From Pleodorina starrii (taxonomy: Eukaryota; Chlorophyta; Chlorophyceae; Chlamydomonadales; Volvocaceae): 64,000 nt of DNA. Position numbers and translations under genes: made by a program. The stretch covers positions 3,354,501-3,418,500 of the forward strand of contig BRXU01000004.1 in the NCBI GenBank assembly GCA_030267565.1. Reading direction: 5' to 3'. The notes beneath the pieces are model-generated. The model was not told the origin of the DNA, did not search any database, and worked only from the letters and a program-made list of their open reading frames with translations. Below are positions 35,001-47,190 of this stretch, one piece after another; position 1 is the stretch's first letter, and each line of letters opens with the position of its first letter.

Positions 35001-38000
35001 CCTCCTCCCCTGCCCCTCTGCCCTCCAGGCCGCGAGACCCTGTTTGAGGAGGACCTTGGCGAGGAGGAGGTGGAGGACGAGTTGAGTCCGCTGTCCTGCC
35101 AACTGGCCTACGTGCTGGGGCGGCTGGGCAGGCAGGCGGAGGCGGCGGAGCTGTACGACAAACTCATACGCGGGTGGGTGGATGGGTGTGTGTGACTGGG
35201 TGGGGTCCAAGGGGAGGGGGAAGTTGGGTCGGTGGTTGGGGGTGGGGTGGGGCGTGTATGGTTGGGTGGGGGTTTGGGGGTGTTAGGGTTGAAGGCGGCC
35301 GGAGCTAGGGGGGGCCCCCAGGCCTGGGGTACCGGGGTCTGGATGTTCCGTTCCAGGGCAACATGTTGGAGGTGTGTCGGATGTCCGGGGACTGACCGAC
35401 CGGGAACATTCCACTCCCACACCCCCCAACCACCACTAGCGGCACCTGCACCCACCTCCTCCTGCCCCGAATCCTTCCCTGTCCTTGCCTTCCCCTTCCC
35501 CTCCCTCCCGCCCCTCCCCGTCCGCAGCCCCCAGACCCTCCGCGATGAGGCCACCCGGGCCCTCGCCAACAACAACGCCATCGCGGACGCCCCCAACCGG
35601 CTGGAGCCCGGTCCACAGAACCGCAAATACATCGCCTCAGCCACCCGCAAGCTGGAGGCACTGCTGGAGAGGCCGGGGGGCGCCGCGACGCAGCAGCAGC
35701 AGCAGCAGGCGGCGGGTGCTGGTGGTGGTGGTGGTGGCGAGGAGGGCGGTGGCGGCAGTGTGGGGTCGCTGGCTGGGCTGCTGGCTCGTCACACTCCGGC
35801 TGGGTCTCTGCCGCGGTTCGCTGAGGGGGTGGAGAGTCGGTTGGGGGCGGATCAGAAGATGCGGCTGCTGCTCAACCTGGGGCTGCTGTACCTGGTGGGT
35901 GGGGAGGTGGGGTTGAGGGTTGTAATCACGGATGGGGGTTTGGTGGGTGGGGGGTGGGAGACCTCCCACGCCACATCTTTTGTCGCTTCCTGGTGGTATG
36001 CTTCCGGTTGGGTTCCAAAGTAGGGAGCAAGGAAGGGGACGAAGCGCCGTTCTCCTGTGTGGGCGACTGCGGCTGCGGCCGCCTCCCGGCCAAACGACGC
36101 GCCCATTAGCGGGTGCTGTGCCGGCCCCTTCCTCTCCTCCTGCGGCCCCCGCCACACAGCGCTTTCCTGCATCCCCACTGCGTTCGTCCCTCGCACGTGT
36201 GCCAGTCGGCTTACGGTATTGCTTCAGATGGACTGCTTCTCTCGACCCCTCCCTCCAGGGGGTACTCCAGGGGGGCTGGCTGCTGCAACCGGATCCGATC
36301 CAACGACCCAGCATTAATTCATTACATTCTTGAACCCATTACGCCCTTTCCCCCTCTCGTCCCCCTCTTGGTCCCCCTCCTGGTCCCTGCAGGTGGGCGG
36401 TCGTGCTGATGCGGCTCGGGAGGTGGTGGGGGTGTTGGCGGCGGCCCCGGGGGGAGCGGCGGAACCGGCGGTGGCGATGCTGTCGGCGGCGGTGTCAATG
36501 TCGCAGGGCAAGGTGGGGCGCGGCGAGGGCTTGAGGGGCTTAAGGGTGAAGTGCGGTACTGGGGCCGGCGGCGCGAGGCGGGCGAGGGTGGGGGTGGAAC
36601 CCGAGGGTGGACCGGGGGGGGGGAATGAAGACTGCGATGCATCACTGGATCTGGGTCTGGATCTGGGTCTGGTCGCAGCAGCAGCAGCAGCCGCAGGTGG
36701 TGATGGTTCACTGAGAGGGGAGGGGGACACTCAAGGGGTGATCCCGCCATCCGGGGATGTTGGTCGGCCGATGAGCCCCGATGAGCCCTCGGGCCGTCCC
36801 CTGCCCCCAACGAGCCCCTTCAACGCCCTACGCGTCACGACTCTTCCATTCCCCCCCTTCCCATCCCTCTCCCCTTCTCTCCCCCATTCCCCCCGGTGCC
36901 TGGTTGCCCTCCCGCCAGTTACCATCCGATACCTCTCACCCTGCCTCCCTGCCTCTCTCCCCCCTTCCCTCCGCGCCCCTTCAGACGGTGGATGCGGACC
37001 GCGCCCTGGAGGCCTTTGTGGCCTCGTGCGGCAGCGGCGGCCCCGGCTCGCCCCCCGCCTCCGCCTCCGTGGGCCCCACCCTCATGCGCGCCCAGACCGC
37101 CCTGGAGGCTGGCAACCCGGCGGCTGCTCAGGGGCTGCTGGCGGGGCTGAGGGACGGAGACGTGGCGGCCAGCGGGGCGGTGGTGGCGACACGGGTGGCG
37201 CTGTACGAGCAGGTAGGTGTACGAGCAGGGTGGAGGGAGGAGGAAGGGTGAGGGGGCAGGGGAGGGGCAAATGGGAGGAAGGGAGGGGTGAAGGGGCAGG
37301 GGAGGTGGCTGGGGATTTCGCGAGAGGAGAGGAAAAGAGGAGAGGAGAGGAGAGGAAGGGGGCTCTTTCGCTAAATTCCCCCCCATTCCGTCCGGAGGTC
37401 TCTCACCCGCCCACCTTAATCACAGGCCCGCATTCCGCACCCTTCCCCCCAATCCCACAAGCGCCCACCCTTTTGCCTTCGTCTTTGTTTTTTGTCAGCC
37501 TGATAACTCGCCTCTTTGGACTGCCATACCCTACCCATCCTTACCCCCTCCCACCCACCCCACACACACGCGCACCCCGCCCGCACCCCCCCCCAGCTGA
37601 ACGACACCGCGGGGGCGGAGGCTCTTCTGGACAGCGCGGTGGCCCACTGGCGGTCTCGGAGCGGCCAGGAGGGGGCCGCCTCCGCACTGGCTTGGTGCCT
37701 GTCGTGTGTCATCGGCCTCAAGCTGCGGCTGGGCAAGCTGGAGGAGGCAAAGCAGGTGTGGCGGCCCCGCGGGTGGGGGTCGAGGGGCAGGGGGGAGGGG
37801 CGGGCGTGTCGCCGCGTCGTTGTCCGTATGTGCACGGGTGGAGGGAGAGGGCACCCACCCACCCACCCACCCCCAACCCACTGTGCTGGGTCCCTTCTCG
37901 CCCACGTCGCCCCCGCTCCACAGCCGCGCTTCCATCTCGTACTGTCCACCCACCGCCACCGCCACCTCCTTCCCTGGCCCCCAAGCCCCCCTCCCTTGTC

Positions 38001-39100
38001 TCTTTACCCCCCTCAACCGTCTCGTCCCCCGCCCCACCGCGCACCGGCAGGCCTTCAAGCAGCTGCAATCGTACGGCGTGTCAACCACCGCCGCCGGCGC
38101 CTCCACCCTGGTCCACCTGACCCGCGCCTGCGCCCTGGCGGACCCGGCAGCGGCACCCGGCCTCGTGACGGGGATGGCGCCCGCCCCCGCACCCGCCGCG
38201 CTGTCCCGACTGGACCTGGACGCGCTGGAGGAGGGGGCGGTGAGGGCGCCCGGCGGCGGCGGCGGCGGCGGCGCTCGCGGCGGGCCCGACCTGGCTGCGG
38301 GGGATCTGGCGGCGGCGGCGCGGGCGGCAGGCAAGCGCGGCGGTGAGGCCATGGATGTGGATCAGCAGCCCCGGGTGAAGAAGAGCCGCAAGAAGCGGAA
38401 GCCCAAGCTGCCCGCGGGCTACAACCCGGAGCTGCCCAACGGCGGCCTGCCGCCACCCGACCCGGAGCGCTGGCTGCCCAAGTGGGAGCGGGCGGAGTTC
38501 AAGAAGAAGCGGGACAAGCGGAAGAGGGAGAAGGACGCGGTCAAGGGGAGCCAGGTGGGGAGTCAGTCGGGCGGCTGGGGAGGGGGGGTCTTGGGGACTG
38601 CGAAGGGGGGGGGTGACGTGGGCCTTTTGGCTGAGGGTCGCCTGGCGGCCTCGGGGCTGGAAGCGGAGCGGAGGGGAGGGGAGGAACGAGGTGTTCTGCA
38701 CGCTCTCGCCCGCGGTGCGGTGGTGGTGGTGGTGGTGGTGATGCAGCTCACCCGCGGGATCTGGCCTCTGGCCGTGTGACCTTGACTAAACGCGTCTTTC
38801 CCCCCTCTCGCTGTCGCTTAGAGCTCTAGCATCGCACCCTAGCTGCTTCGTCCAGCCCAGGCACCCCAGCACTATCTTGGCCCCCGCTCAGCCGCTCAGC
38901 CACCCACGTCCTGCTTCCCCACACATCCCGCTCTCCCCCCTTCCCTTCCCCCGCTCCTTCCTCCCCAGGGTGCCGGCAAGGTGGATGAGAGCCTGGACCG
39001 CACCAAGGCACCCGCGCCCTCCGCGGCGGGCCCCTCGGACGCCAAGGCGCAGCCCGCCAAGCCCAACCTGCCGCCACGGAAGGGCAAGGGCAAGAAGTGA
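32050..39100 (+). CDS. SRP72: Signal recognition particle subunit SRP72
   Basis: Thirteen exons, frame-checked: 32050-32149, 32421-32557, 33064-33099, 33562-33714, 34111-34203, 34518-34626, 35029-35173, 35528-35894, 36393-36512, 36985-37212, 37597-37755, 38051-38554, 38969-39100; 760 residues. SRP72 binds SRP68 and 7SL RNA in the cytosolic particle that delivers nascent secretory proteins to the ER. The N-terminus (LEQAFDKLNTCIKNQQHKKA) begins a TPR superhelix; later TPR-like helices include AYCLYRLGQIDE, QLEYRRGRTRDCINTYDKL and QLAYVLGRLGRQAEAAELY. Near residues 680-700 the RNA-binding signature PPDPERWLPKWERAEFKKK is preceded by a Lys/Arg-rich KKSRKKRKPK block. The tail is basic (PPRKGKGKK). 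Human SRP72 is about 670 residues; Gly/Gln and Ala inserts account for the difference. Exon 3 is only 36 nt. Strong assignment. Confidence 0.94.
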
Positions 39101-41715
39101 GGGGCGGGGCGGGAAGCAGGTGGGGAGGGGCGGGGTTGGGGGGGAGGGGCGGGGTTGGGTTAGCGGAGCAGGGGAGAAGCGGCAACGGCAGCCTCCGAGG
39201 GGTTGGGGGCTACGGTATTCCAGGGTTTGTGTGTTGGCGGTGGGGGTGGTGGGGTGGCGGTGGCGGTGCTGGTGGTGGTGGAGTTGCCTCTAATGTCTTG
39301 GTTGCGGTGCATAGTCTCAGTCGTTGCATGGCGTTGTGGGCGGAACGGGATGCGGCGCGAGGAGGGCAGACGGCAGAGGGATGGGCGGGGCCCCCTTGTT
39401 CTTCTGCGTAAAAGGGCGCAGGGCGGCGAGGCGAGGCGGGGCGGGGCGGGGGGTTGGGGGGCCGTTGCTGACAGGCCAGATGGTGTAGTGGTAGTGCGCC
39501 CGGGAGCGGGACCGTGGCGGAGGCGCGGAGGCGCACGGGTGGGCTTCTTCCTGGCGCGGAAGGCGAATGGCAGAGGGCTGACGGGGTGTTGGTTCCGGCC
39601 TGGCAGGGAACGGCTGCGCCCCGGCGCTGCGCTGTGAGCTGTGAGCTGTTCGAGCTCCGCTTGTAAAATCTAACAACCGCGTCTGGCTGGGGCTCCCCCC
39701 GGCGAGTGGGGCACTCTCGGGCTGCTGAGCGGCGGGCGAGGGGCGGAAGAGTAGAGCTGTGCGGCGCGAGCCTCCACAGCCGGGGATACCGGGTTGCATG
39801 TTTGCTGCGAAACAGGCAGCAAGCGGTTGGCGCTGTGGTTGGTGGGTGGGAGGCTGGGGGCAGCTGCAGCGGGAGGGGGGCGCGACCTCAGCTCTCACGC
39901 CGGGAACACCGCTGTCGCTGACTGGGACGGAAGTTCTCGCCGCTTCTCAAGTCACCGGGGCTGTAGGTGGCCTCAGTGCATCAGGATCATCATCAGCAAC
40001 AGCTGCTGTAACAGAGGCCGGTCGCATGTTGGGAAGGTGTGGACACCATTCGCCATGCGAGGGACGTTGCCCCTCTTGCGGGGAGATATCTCCGTGTCCC
40101 TCCGGCAGAGAACGACACTGATGAAGGTACGGTGCGGTAGCTGCGGACCCCGGAGGGAACTGCTGCCGTAAACAGCAGGGCCTGGAGGATGCAAGGCGCT
40201 GAGTCTGTGAGGCGACCCAAATCGCCATGTGATCGAAAGGCACTGCTGCCTGTCAAGGGATTGTGTCCCAGCCCAGCATGTGCGGTATCCGTGAACCATG
40301 CTGCTGCTGAACAAGGCAAGGCGAGTACGACCACTCGGAGGCGATTAAGTTACATACACAGCATGGTAAGGTTTGTGGATACCCCCCACCCGCAGAGCGC
40401 ATGGTCACAAAGCATGGTCTCCAAAACACCAGAAGCATCGAGCCGCCCCCCATGATCGGCAGACCTCCGCGGATCAACTCTGCATTGACCTAACGCCGTG
40501 AAGCACGTGTAGCCAGGGGCGAGGGAATGACCGCTCCCGCCAATAACATACGCTCGCTCATAACATACGCTCATCCTACTCACTGCGGTCAAATGTAACA
40601 CCATCAAATCTTCCGCATGCAAACGGTTCAGCGTACCATGCGCATACATGCGCACATATTGGAAGCACAATGGCTCCTGCGAAGGGTCACACAGCCTGCT
40701 GCCAAAGCAGGCGATATTGGGGATGGAAGCCAAGCTTCGCCCCTTACGTCATGGAATACAGAAGGCCGCCATTCCAAGAGAGCCATCTCGTATCAATTCA
40801 GATGAGCGATTCCTGCAAACAATGCGCGCCGCCATTCGCCACAGCCGACGCGCACACCTACTAAGTCTGTGCGCGTCGGGTCAAGCGTCAGGCCCCTCCC
40901 TGCAGCATCGCCCCTCAAAAAGCGATGGGATTGCGGAGCTGTCGCAGGCTGTCGAGTTGGTCACCCTTCAAACCTCCACATCCCGCTCTAAATATCTAAT
41001 ACATATGAGCAGTCGCCATCCTGCAACTCCCATACAGCGCTACTGCAGGCAGCTGATGGTGGCAGCGCCCACTCTGCTCTCCTTCAGACGCACTAGGACA
41101 CATCACTAACGAGGCTTTGAAAACATCAAGCAACCCCCCAAAACCCAAAACTATATTATGCCCACCATAAGAATTTGCGATCTCGTCGGCTACCGAGGCG
41201 CCGGCTACCTAGGCGCCATCCGGGAGCATCGCACCGGACGGCGACGCCTCACCCACTAACGGACGGAGACGGCCTGCGTTAAAAACTATGGCCACACACA
41301 GCCCCACAAGCTCGCAAATGAGCACCCAACCATGCATCTAGTCTTCGAAACTGACATCCTCAGGGCCAGTAGTGGCCCGTCCGCAAGGGCCGATAACTAT
41401 GACGACATACACTTAGCTCTGGGACAGCACGCAAAGTCAGTTCTAAAAACGTTGACATTTCCTGCGGTGATGCGCTCCCCGCCCAGATGCCAGACGGTGC
41501 CCTTCCAAGCACACAGTTCAGCGAGGGAAACACTGCCGCAACACTAAGGAAGTAAGGATACACGAAACACTCGTAACTAGTGCCGCTTGTCCAGAGCAAC
41601 TAACGCTGTAGCAGCTGCTCAGCCATAAACAAAATCAAATTGTAAGGTTGGCAGCCCCGTTGGTTGCCCCTACACCTCTCCGCTGCGGTATCGTTTTCTT
41701 ACCTTAACACCCCGG
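39101..41715. other. Intergenic region downstream of SRP72
   Basis: 2.6 kb. The first 560 bp is probably SRP72 3' UTR. From about 39900 the DNA becomes less GC-rich, with no recognisable protein on either strand. It contains the 3' ends of two convergent genes. Confidence 0.45.
39662..39666 (+). terminator. Candidate TGTAA polyadenylation signal of SRP72
   Basis: TGTAA 562 nt past the SRP72 stop, the first I could find downstream. Confidence 0.55.
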
Positions 41716-42703
41716 CTACTGCAGGCGCACGATCTCGCGAAGGAAAGCGCTCAGAGACGCTACGCCGTCCTGCTGCGGCGTCAGCTTAGGCGCCTGCTTC
41801 GGCGGTAGGGACGGCGACGGCGACAGGGACGGCGATGGCGACAGGGCACCAGATATGCTGCGCTTCTTGCCCTCGCGCCAGCTGTAAGACCGGCCCACGC
41901 GCGCACCCGACGGGCGGAAGCAGGGGTGGGGCTGCCCGGTCGGGGGCCGGGGTGGCAAGGGGGTGCCCGACTCCAAAGGCGACTGCTGGTCGCCGTTGGT
42001 CTCGCCGTCGTCGTCGTCGGCAGCATACCTGGTACGGAGCTGCATCGACGAGTTGGCGCGGCTGAGCATGTGCCTTGGTTGGGGCGTCACCGGGCCGGGC
42101 GTAGGGGATTCCCGTTGCCCTGTGCTGTGCATCGTTTGGATGGCCTCCTTGTAGAGGCTCTTGTAGGTGGTGAGCTCCGAGGAAAGGGTGTCGATCGCCT
42201 CCTCCTTGTCCGCTGCAGAGGGACGACGGGAGAATGGGCGTGCGGCACGGCTCGGGGTTAGAGCTGGCCCATGCTGCCATGCAGTTCAGCCGATGCAGTT
42301 TTGGAAACCGATACAATGGCAGACGCAGATGTTTCTGGAAGGCCCATAGACTGGTGCTGCTGTAACTGAGCTACTCGTTAGATGGTACATGACCACGTGG
42401 AGACCTTGCAGACAGCATCCTTGATACCCAGGATAAGAGCTTACCCAGCAACCTTGTTGCCGCATCGAGCTGCGATCGGAGGTACTCGACCTCCAGATCC
42501 GCAGGGCTTGTGTTCTCAGACAGCTGAGTGATGCTGCCAGAGGTGCTGCCCCGGAACCCGACGGTTGATGGTGGCGAAGACACATCTTCACCATAGCTTC
42601 CGCAAACTTCGCCGCCGGCGCTGCTCCTTGCCGAAGGGCTCTCCTCGTTGTCGATGACGCCCACGATGCAAACATCCCCCAGCCCATAGAAGTTGCGCGA
42701 CAT
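41716..42703 (-). CDS. Unknown protein with a central coiled coil
   Basis: Two exons, 42703-42445 and 42212-41716, joined in frame by a GT-AG intron, 251 residues. I do not recognise the family. The N-terminus (MSRNFYGLGDVCIVGVIDN) is followed by a Ser/Gly-rich linker. Around the splice junction lies a heptad-patterned helix from about DLEVEYLRSQLDAATRLL through KEEAIDTLSSELTTYKSLYK, which predicts a coiled coil of about 45 residues. The C-terminal half is basic and disordered, with SRANSSMQLRTRY, an acidic DDDDGE patch, a SYSWREGKKRS block, and repeated SPSPSL units before SLSAFLREIVRLQ. Such a plan would suit a scaffold or cytoskeletal adaptor, but nothing here proves it. The continuity of the coiled coil across the intron is the main support that the gene is real. 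Confidence 0.7.
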
Positions 42704-45141
42704 GGTTGCGATCTGCGGCGGTTTTTGGGGGAGGGGGGCACGAGTTAAAAGTGTGTCTCAGAGTAAGCTGGGCATCAGATATGAGGCATAAAAAGAATCG
42801 GCAACATGTAGCGCAGTCCGTCGTTCACGGCCTAAACCGCTGAGATTGCGCCAAAACGCGCAAAAGATGGTGGGGCTCCTTCTTGGCGCGCAGAATTTAA
42901 ACCATACTTCAACGTATGAACTTCAATCACACTGCCACAGCCGCCTTACCAGCGAGTGCCCTGAAGCGAGCCCGGAAACTGACGATGGCAAAAGCGCAGA
43001 AACGATGACAGCCTTTTCACTTCTTGGAGCTCACGGGATTCGCAGAAATAGTTGGCAAGAATGTTAGGACAGTCAAAGGAAAAGTATTATAGCCACACCG
43101 ACCGAACGGGGCCTGCAGGGTCAGCAGACGACTTGGGCTGGTTGATGTATTGCAACCCACGTGCACTTTGCTGCAAAGCCTGGAAGCCTGGACCTGAAAT
43201 AAGGACTGGTAGGCTTGACAGCCTTTGATGGATGGATGTTACAAGCTTCAATGAGCTCGTACGGCTCAAACGAACCCGGAGGCTCATGAACCGCCTCAGT
43301 CGCGCAAAAAAAGGTAAAGAAAACCAAAAAGACCAAGACAGCCTTTATATTTGGTGCCGTCAAACTTTTTTCGTACTCGTACAGCAACCAACCGTTCCTG
43401 GTTTTAGAGCTCAAAGGCAAAGAGCTGGCTGAGAGCTGGAAATCGTAGGTAATCAGCACTTTCTGCGACCCATGCAGAGCATCTGGTTTTCTTAACCTTC
43501 CTTATTTCACTCAATCCATCTAAGCGGCCGCTAAACGCCCCCCTGCTGGCGGCAATCAACTGCATCTTGTCTTTGCTCCTTCCCGCGCGCTGCAACACAT
43601 TGCATGCGCCTGTGATCCTTTTGGGTCCACTTTATAACGATTATCCATATTGCGCTTATGGCTTACAGGAACGTGCGCCGAGCACACAGCAGTCTGCCTT
43701 GCACCGCCAGCGCCACTAGATGACATAGGCAGCACCCCAGCACCCCAGCCCGTCCTGCCCCCCGGCCCATGCATCTTCCTTCTCTCCCCGTTCGCGCTCA
43801 GGGGCTGCTGCCTCCCAAACCAGGCCATGCCGTGAAGATGCGCCAACCGCCAATTAGTCGCATTCTGCCATCGACCACCCGCCCCCTCGCCGCGCATCAT
43901 CAGGCATCATCCCCTACCGTATCTTGCGCTCAAGACTCAGGCTGGATGCAACCCACTTCAGGAGACGAGTCAATTGTCGCTTCTGAGCTTCTAAATTTGA
44001 CGAGTAACATGCTAACATCACATGCCCCACTGACGCCTGCGCTCAGTACGTTCGTCGCCACAAACAGGCCGGAATAAGATTTTAATGTATATTGTGTGCG
44101 CGGTAGGGTGCGGTGGTGGTGGGCCAGGGACCTCGTCTCGCGCAATAGTTTCACCGCGCAAGCCAACCCGAGCAAACCAACAAGGCCCGCAGCAGACAGG
44201 GAAACGGCGGCGGAAAGCCGCCAGCTGCACCCCCTCTCTGTCGACGAGGCCCATGCGGTTGCTGCCTCATGCGGTTACTGCGGCCCGGAGGACAATGGAC
44301 AAAACCCAGTTCGCGAAAACCCAGTTCGGTCACGCCACGCCATCCAGTGGGCAGCCGCCGGATGCCCGCCCGCCCGCCCGACTCCGGAGCGCCCCCATTC
44401 CGCACCGCGCCCGACATCAGGCCAGAGGCTCAGCCCGCCATCCCCGCGCCTCGACCTGGAGAGCCGGAGACATGGTTTTACACAATGAAGGTACCGGAGG
44501 AGGGCACCTAACACCTTCCCAAGTACCGCATCCGGCGCTAGGTACATAAACGAGTAGGTATCAGTCAGGTGGTATCTGTCACAGTATTGATAGAAGCCTG
44601 CCATACGTGTCTGGTGGTCCGGGAATGACGAGCGGTAACCGCGGGAAGACGCCAGCAGGCCGGCTCAGCAGACGGCCCGGGGCTCGCCTGGCTCGTCTGA
44701 CTGGGCTGGGCTGAACTGGGCTGACGGAGCCGGGGGCCCACGGCCCAGTCTCCGTCCACGCGCCGCCCCAAACCCTAAGCACGCCGAGCCGCCGCTTTCC
44801 AAGTTTTTCCTCATAGACCTGGTTCCCACACCCGCCATCACAGAAACACCGTCGGGATCACCGCGCGATCTACCCAGACACAGATTAGGACTGTCCTTCC
44901 CTAGTTTTCTTGCCCCCCCCTCCGATCACACCCCGCCACCGCCCCCACCCACATCGACCCACATCCGCCCACTCCACGCCCCCTCCCCACTTCACCCCTT
45001 CACCCAGCAGCCCCAAAACCCAAATCTCAACAACCTAATACTCCCCTAACCTCCCTCAAACTTTCCAAAACTCCCCTAAGACACCCCAAAACCCAAATCC
45101 CCAAATCCTTCCCGGCTCCCCCTTTCAACTCCGCCCCCGCC
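42704..45141. other. Intergenic region
   Basis: 2.4 kb between the coiled-coil gene start and the FolD stop, both on the minus strand. It should contain the promoter of the former and the 3' UTR of the latter. A minus-strand TGTAA at 44482-44478 is a possible FolD signal, about 660 nt past the stop. No other gene recognised. Composition swings from AT-richer (42800-43600) to C-rich (44880-45140). Confidence 0.4.
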
Positions 45142-47190
45142 TCAGTGCGCCGGCGCCGCCTCGCCCTTGGCCGCCCGCCGCGCGCTCTCCAGCGTGTTCT
45201 GCAGCAGCATCGCGATCGTCATGGGGCCCACGCCGCCAGGCACCGGCGTGATCAGGCTCGCACGCGCCGCCGCGCCGTCAAACTCCACATCCCCCACCAG
45301 CCTGTAACCCTTCTTCGCGGTCGGGTCGTCCTTGGCATTGATCCCCACGTCAATCACCACCGCGCCCGGCTTGATCCAGTCGCCCTTGACCATCTCCGCC
45401 ACACCGCACGCGGCGATCACAATGTCGGCTTCGGAGCAGATGCGCGCCGCGTCGGGCGTCTTGGAGTGAACCATGGTGACTGTCGCGTCGCGGCGCTGCA
45501 GCAGCAGCGCGGCGGGCATGCCCACGATGTTGGAGCGGCCGATGACGCAGGCCTTGCGGCCGGCGATGGGCACATTCATTCGCTCCAGCAGCTCGATGCA
45601 GCCCTGCAGAGGCGGGGGAGCGGGGGGGGGGGAATTGGTGCGGGAAGGGGAGTTGGGAGGAGGGTTGTTTGGGGGGGTTAGGGGTGTGGGGGATTTCGGG
45701 TTCGGGTTTGGCGCTGGGAGGTGGGGCTGGCTAGGTGTGGGGATGTGGGTTGAGGGCAAGAGCCGTCCCGGGGTTTCGGATGTGGGTTTTGGGTCTCGGC
45801 GTCCGTGCCGGCTGCCGGCTGCTGGGTCCCCCCGCACCTGGTAACCCGGTCTCACCCGGTACCCGGTATCTCGAGCACAGCCCTCCCGCTCACCCCCCCC
45901 CCTTGCGACCCACATCGCCACAGCGACCACAGCTTCCCAGGTCTCGTCCTCCTTGAGCCCCCTCAGTACGGAGCCGAGCCGAACCGGGACCGAGTCCGCC
46001 GGCCCTCTCCACTCAGATCACCAGCTGGCTGCCACCCTGCACATGGGCCCCCTGATTGCACCTCTCGCACCCACCCGCCCCCCCTCCTCCCGCTCCTCCA
46101 CCAGCCCCTCCTCATGCCCCTCCTCCTCATGCCCCTCCTCCTCATGCCCCTCCTCCCGCCCCCTCCTCTCCCCCCAGACCGCGCACCGCGTACCTTTGGC
46201 GTGCAGGGCACGAAGAGCGGCTCGCGGCCCCGCATGGCCAGGCATCCCATGTTGAGTGGGTGGAAGCCGTCCACGTCCTTCTCAATCGAGATGGCGTCCA
46301 GGATGCGCTTCTCGGAGATGTGCTTGGGCAGCGGCAGCTGGACCAGGATGCCGTGGACCCGTGGGTCGGCGTTGTAGGCCTCAACCACCTGCCAGTTGGG
46401 GTGAATGGGGAAGGTGCGGCGGGGGCCGGGGGCGAAGGCGTTCGGTGCGAGGTGCTATGATGTGCGAGTGGGGTCTGGGGTGAGGGCCAGGAGTCTCCAG
46501 GAGGCTGGCGGCGCCGAAGGTTTTGTGTTGGGTCTGCCCCAACCCTCGCCGGCTCCCCCCCGCCGCGGACCTCAGCCCCCGACCCCCGACCTCTGCACCC
46601 AACACCCCCTCCTCAGCCCATTCCTCAGCCCGTCCCCGAGCCTCTCCCTATCACTCGGGCTATCATACTCCCTCCCTCCCCGCTCCCGCCCCCTTCTTCC
46701 CTCCCTCTCCTTCCCTCCCTCCCCTCCCTCCCCCTCTCCCTCCCCCCCCTCTCCCGCCCGACCCTCCCTCCCGCCCTCCCGCCCGAGGGAGACCCCACTG
46801 CCCCACCTTGAGCAGCTCCTCCTCCGACACGTCAGCAGGCAGATCCGTGCCGTACGAGTCAAAGCCCACCTCCGCACACGCCTTCTTCTTGCTGCGCACG
46901 TACGTCTCACTGTCCTTGCGGCTGCCCACCAACACCACCGCCAGGCCCGGCGTCAGGCCGTACTGCTGCTTCATGGCGGCGACCTCCGTCGCGATCTCGC
47001 TGCGGATGGTTTCGGCGATGGCCTTGCCGTCAATGAGCTTGGAGGGCGGAACGGGGGTGGGGGCGGGGGCAGCGGGCGCCGCGGCGGCGGCCGCGAGGAC
47101 GACGGGGCGGGGGACGGCGGCGACGCGGCGAGAGGAGGTGCGCGGTGCAGCGCGGCCGGCGGCGGCCTGGCGTTGGCAGCTGAACGCCAT
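45142..47190 (-). CDS. FolD: FolD: methylenetetrahydrofolate dehydrogenase / methenyltetrahydrofolate cyclohydrolase, plastid-type
   Basis: Three exons, 47190-46807, 46388-46194 and 45603-45142, phase-0 introns, 346 residues. The enzyme interconverts 5,10-methylene-, 5,10-methenyl- and 10-formyl-tetrahydrofolate with NADP. The first 50 residues are Arg/Ala/Pro-rich without acidic residues, a typical algal organelle transit peptide; the catalytic protein begins at about [10 protein letters not shown]. The active-site Tyr/Lys pair is in [12 protein letters not shown] (Y97, K101). Substrate-site motifs are [12 protein letters not shown] and [10 protein letters not shown]. The NADP-binding fold has [16 protein letters not shown], and the C-terminal signature is [16 protein letters not shown]. 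An upstream in-frame ATG at 47313 would prefix a Pro-rich segment and is less likely. The METE stop lies about 2.3 kb upstream on the same strand, placing two one-carbon genes together. Very confident. Confidence 0.96.

Noticed and set aside
38555..38780. Read-through of SRP72 exon 12 to the stop near 38779 as the true C-terminus
   Set aside because: The next exon at 38969 continues in frame with the basic Pro/Lys tail expected for SRP72, and the exon 12 end is a standard GTGGGG donor.
44085..44549. 154-residue plus-strand frame starting MYIVCAVG
   Set aside because: Arg/Pro/Ala-rich composition typical of GC-rich non-coding DNA, overlapping equal-quality frames on the other strand.
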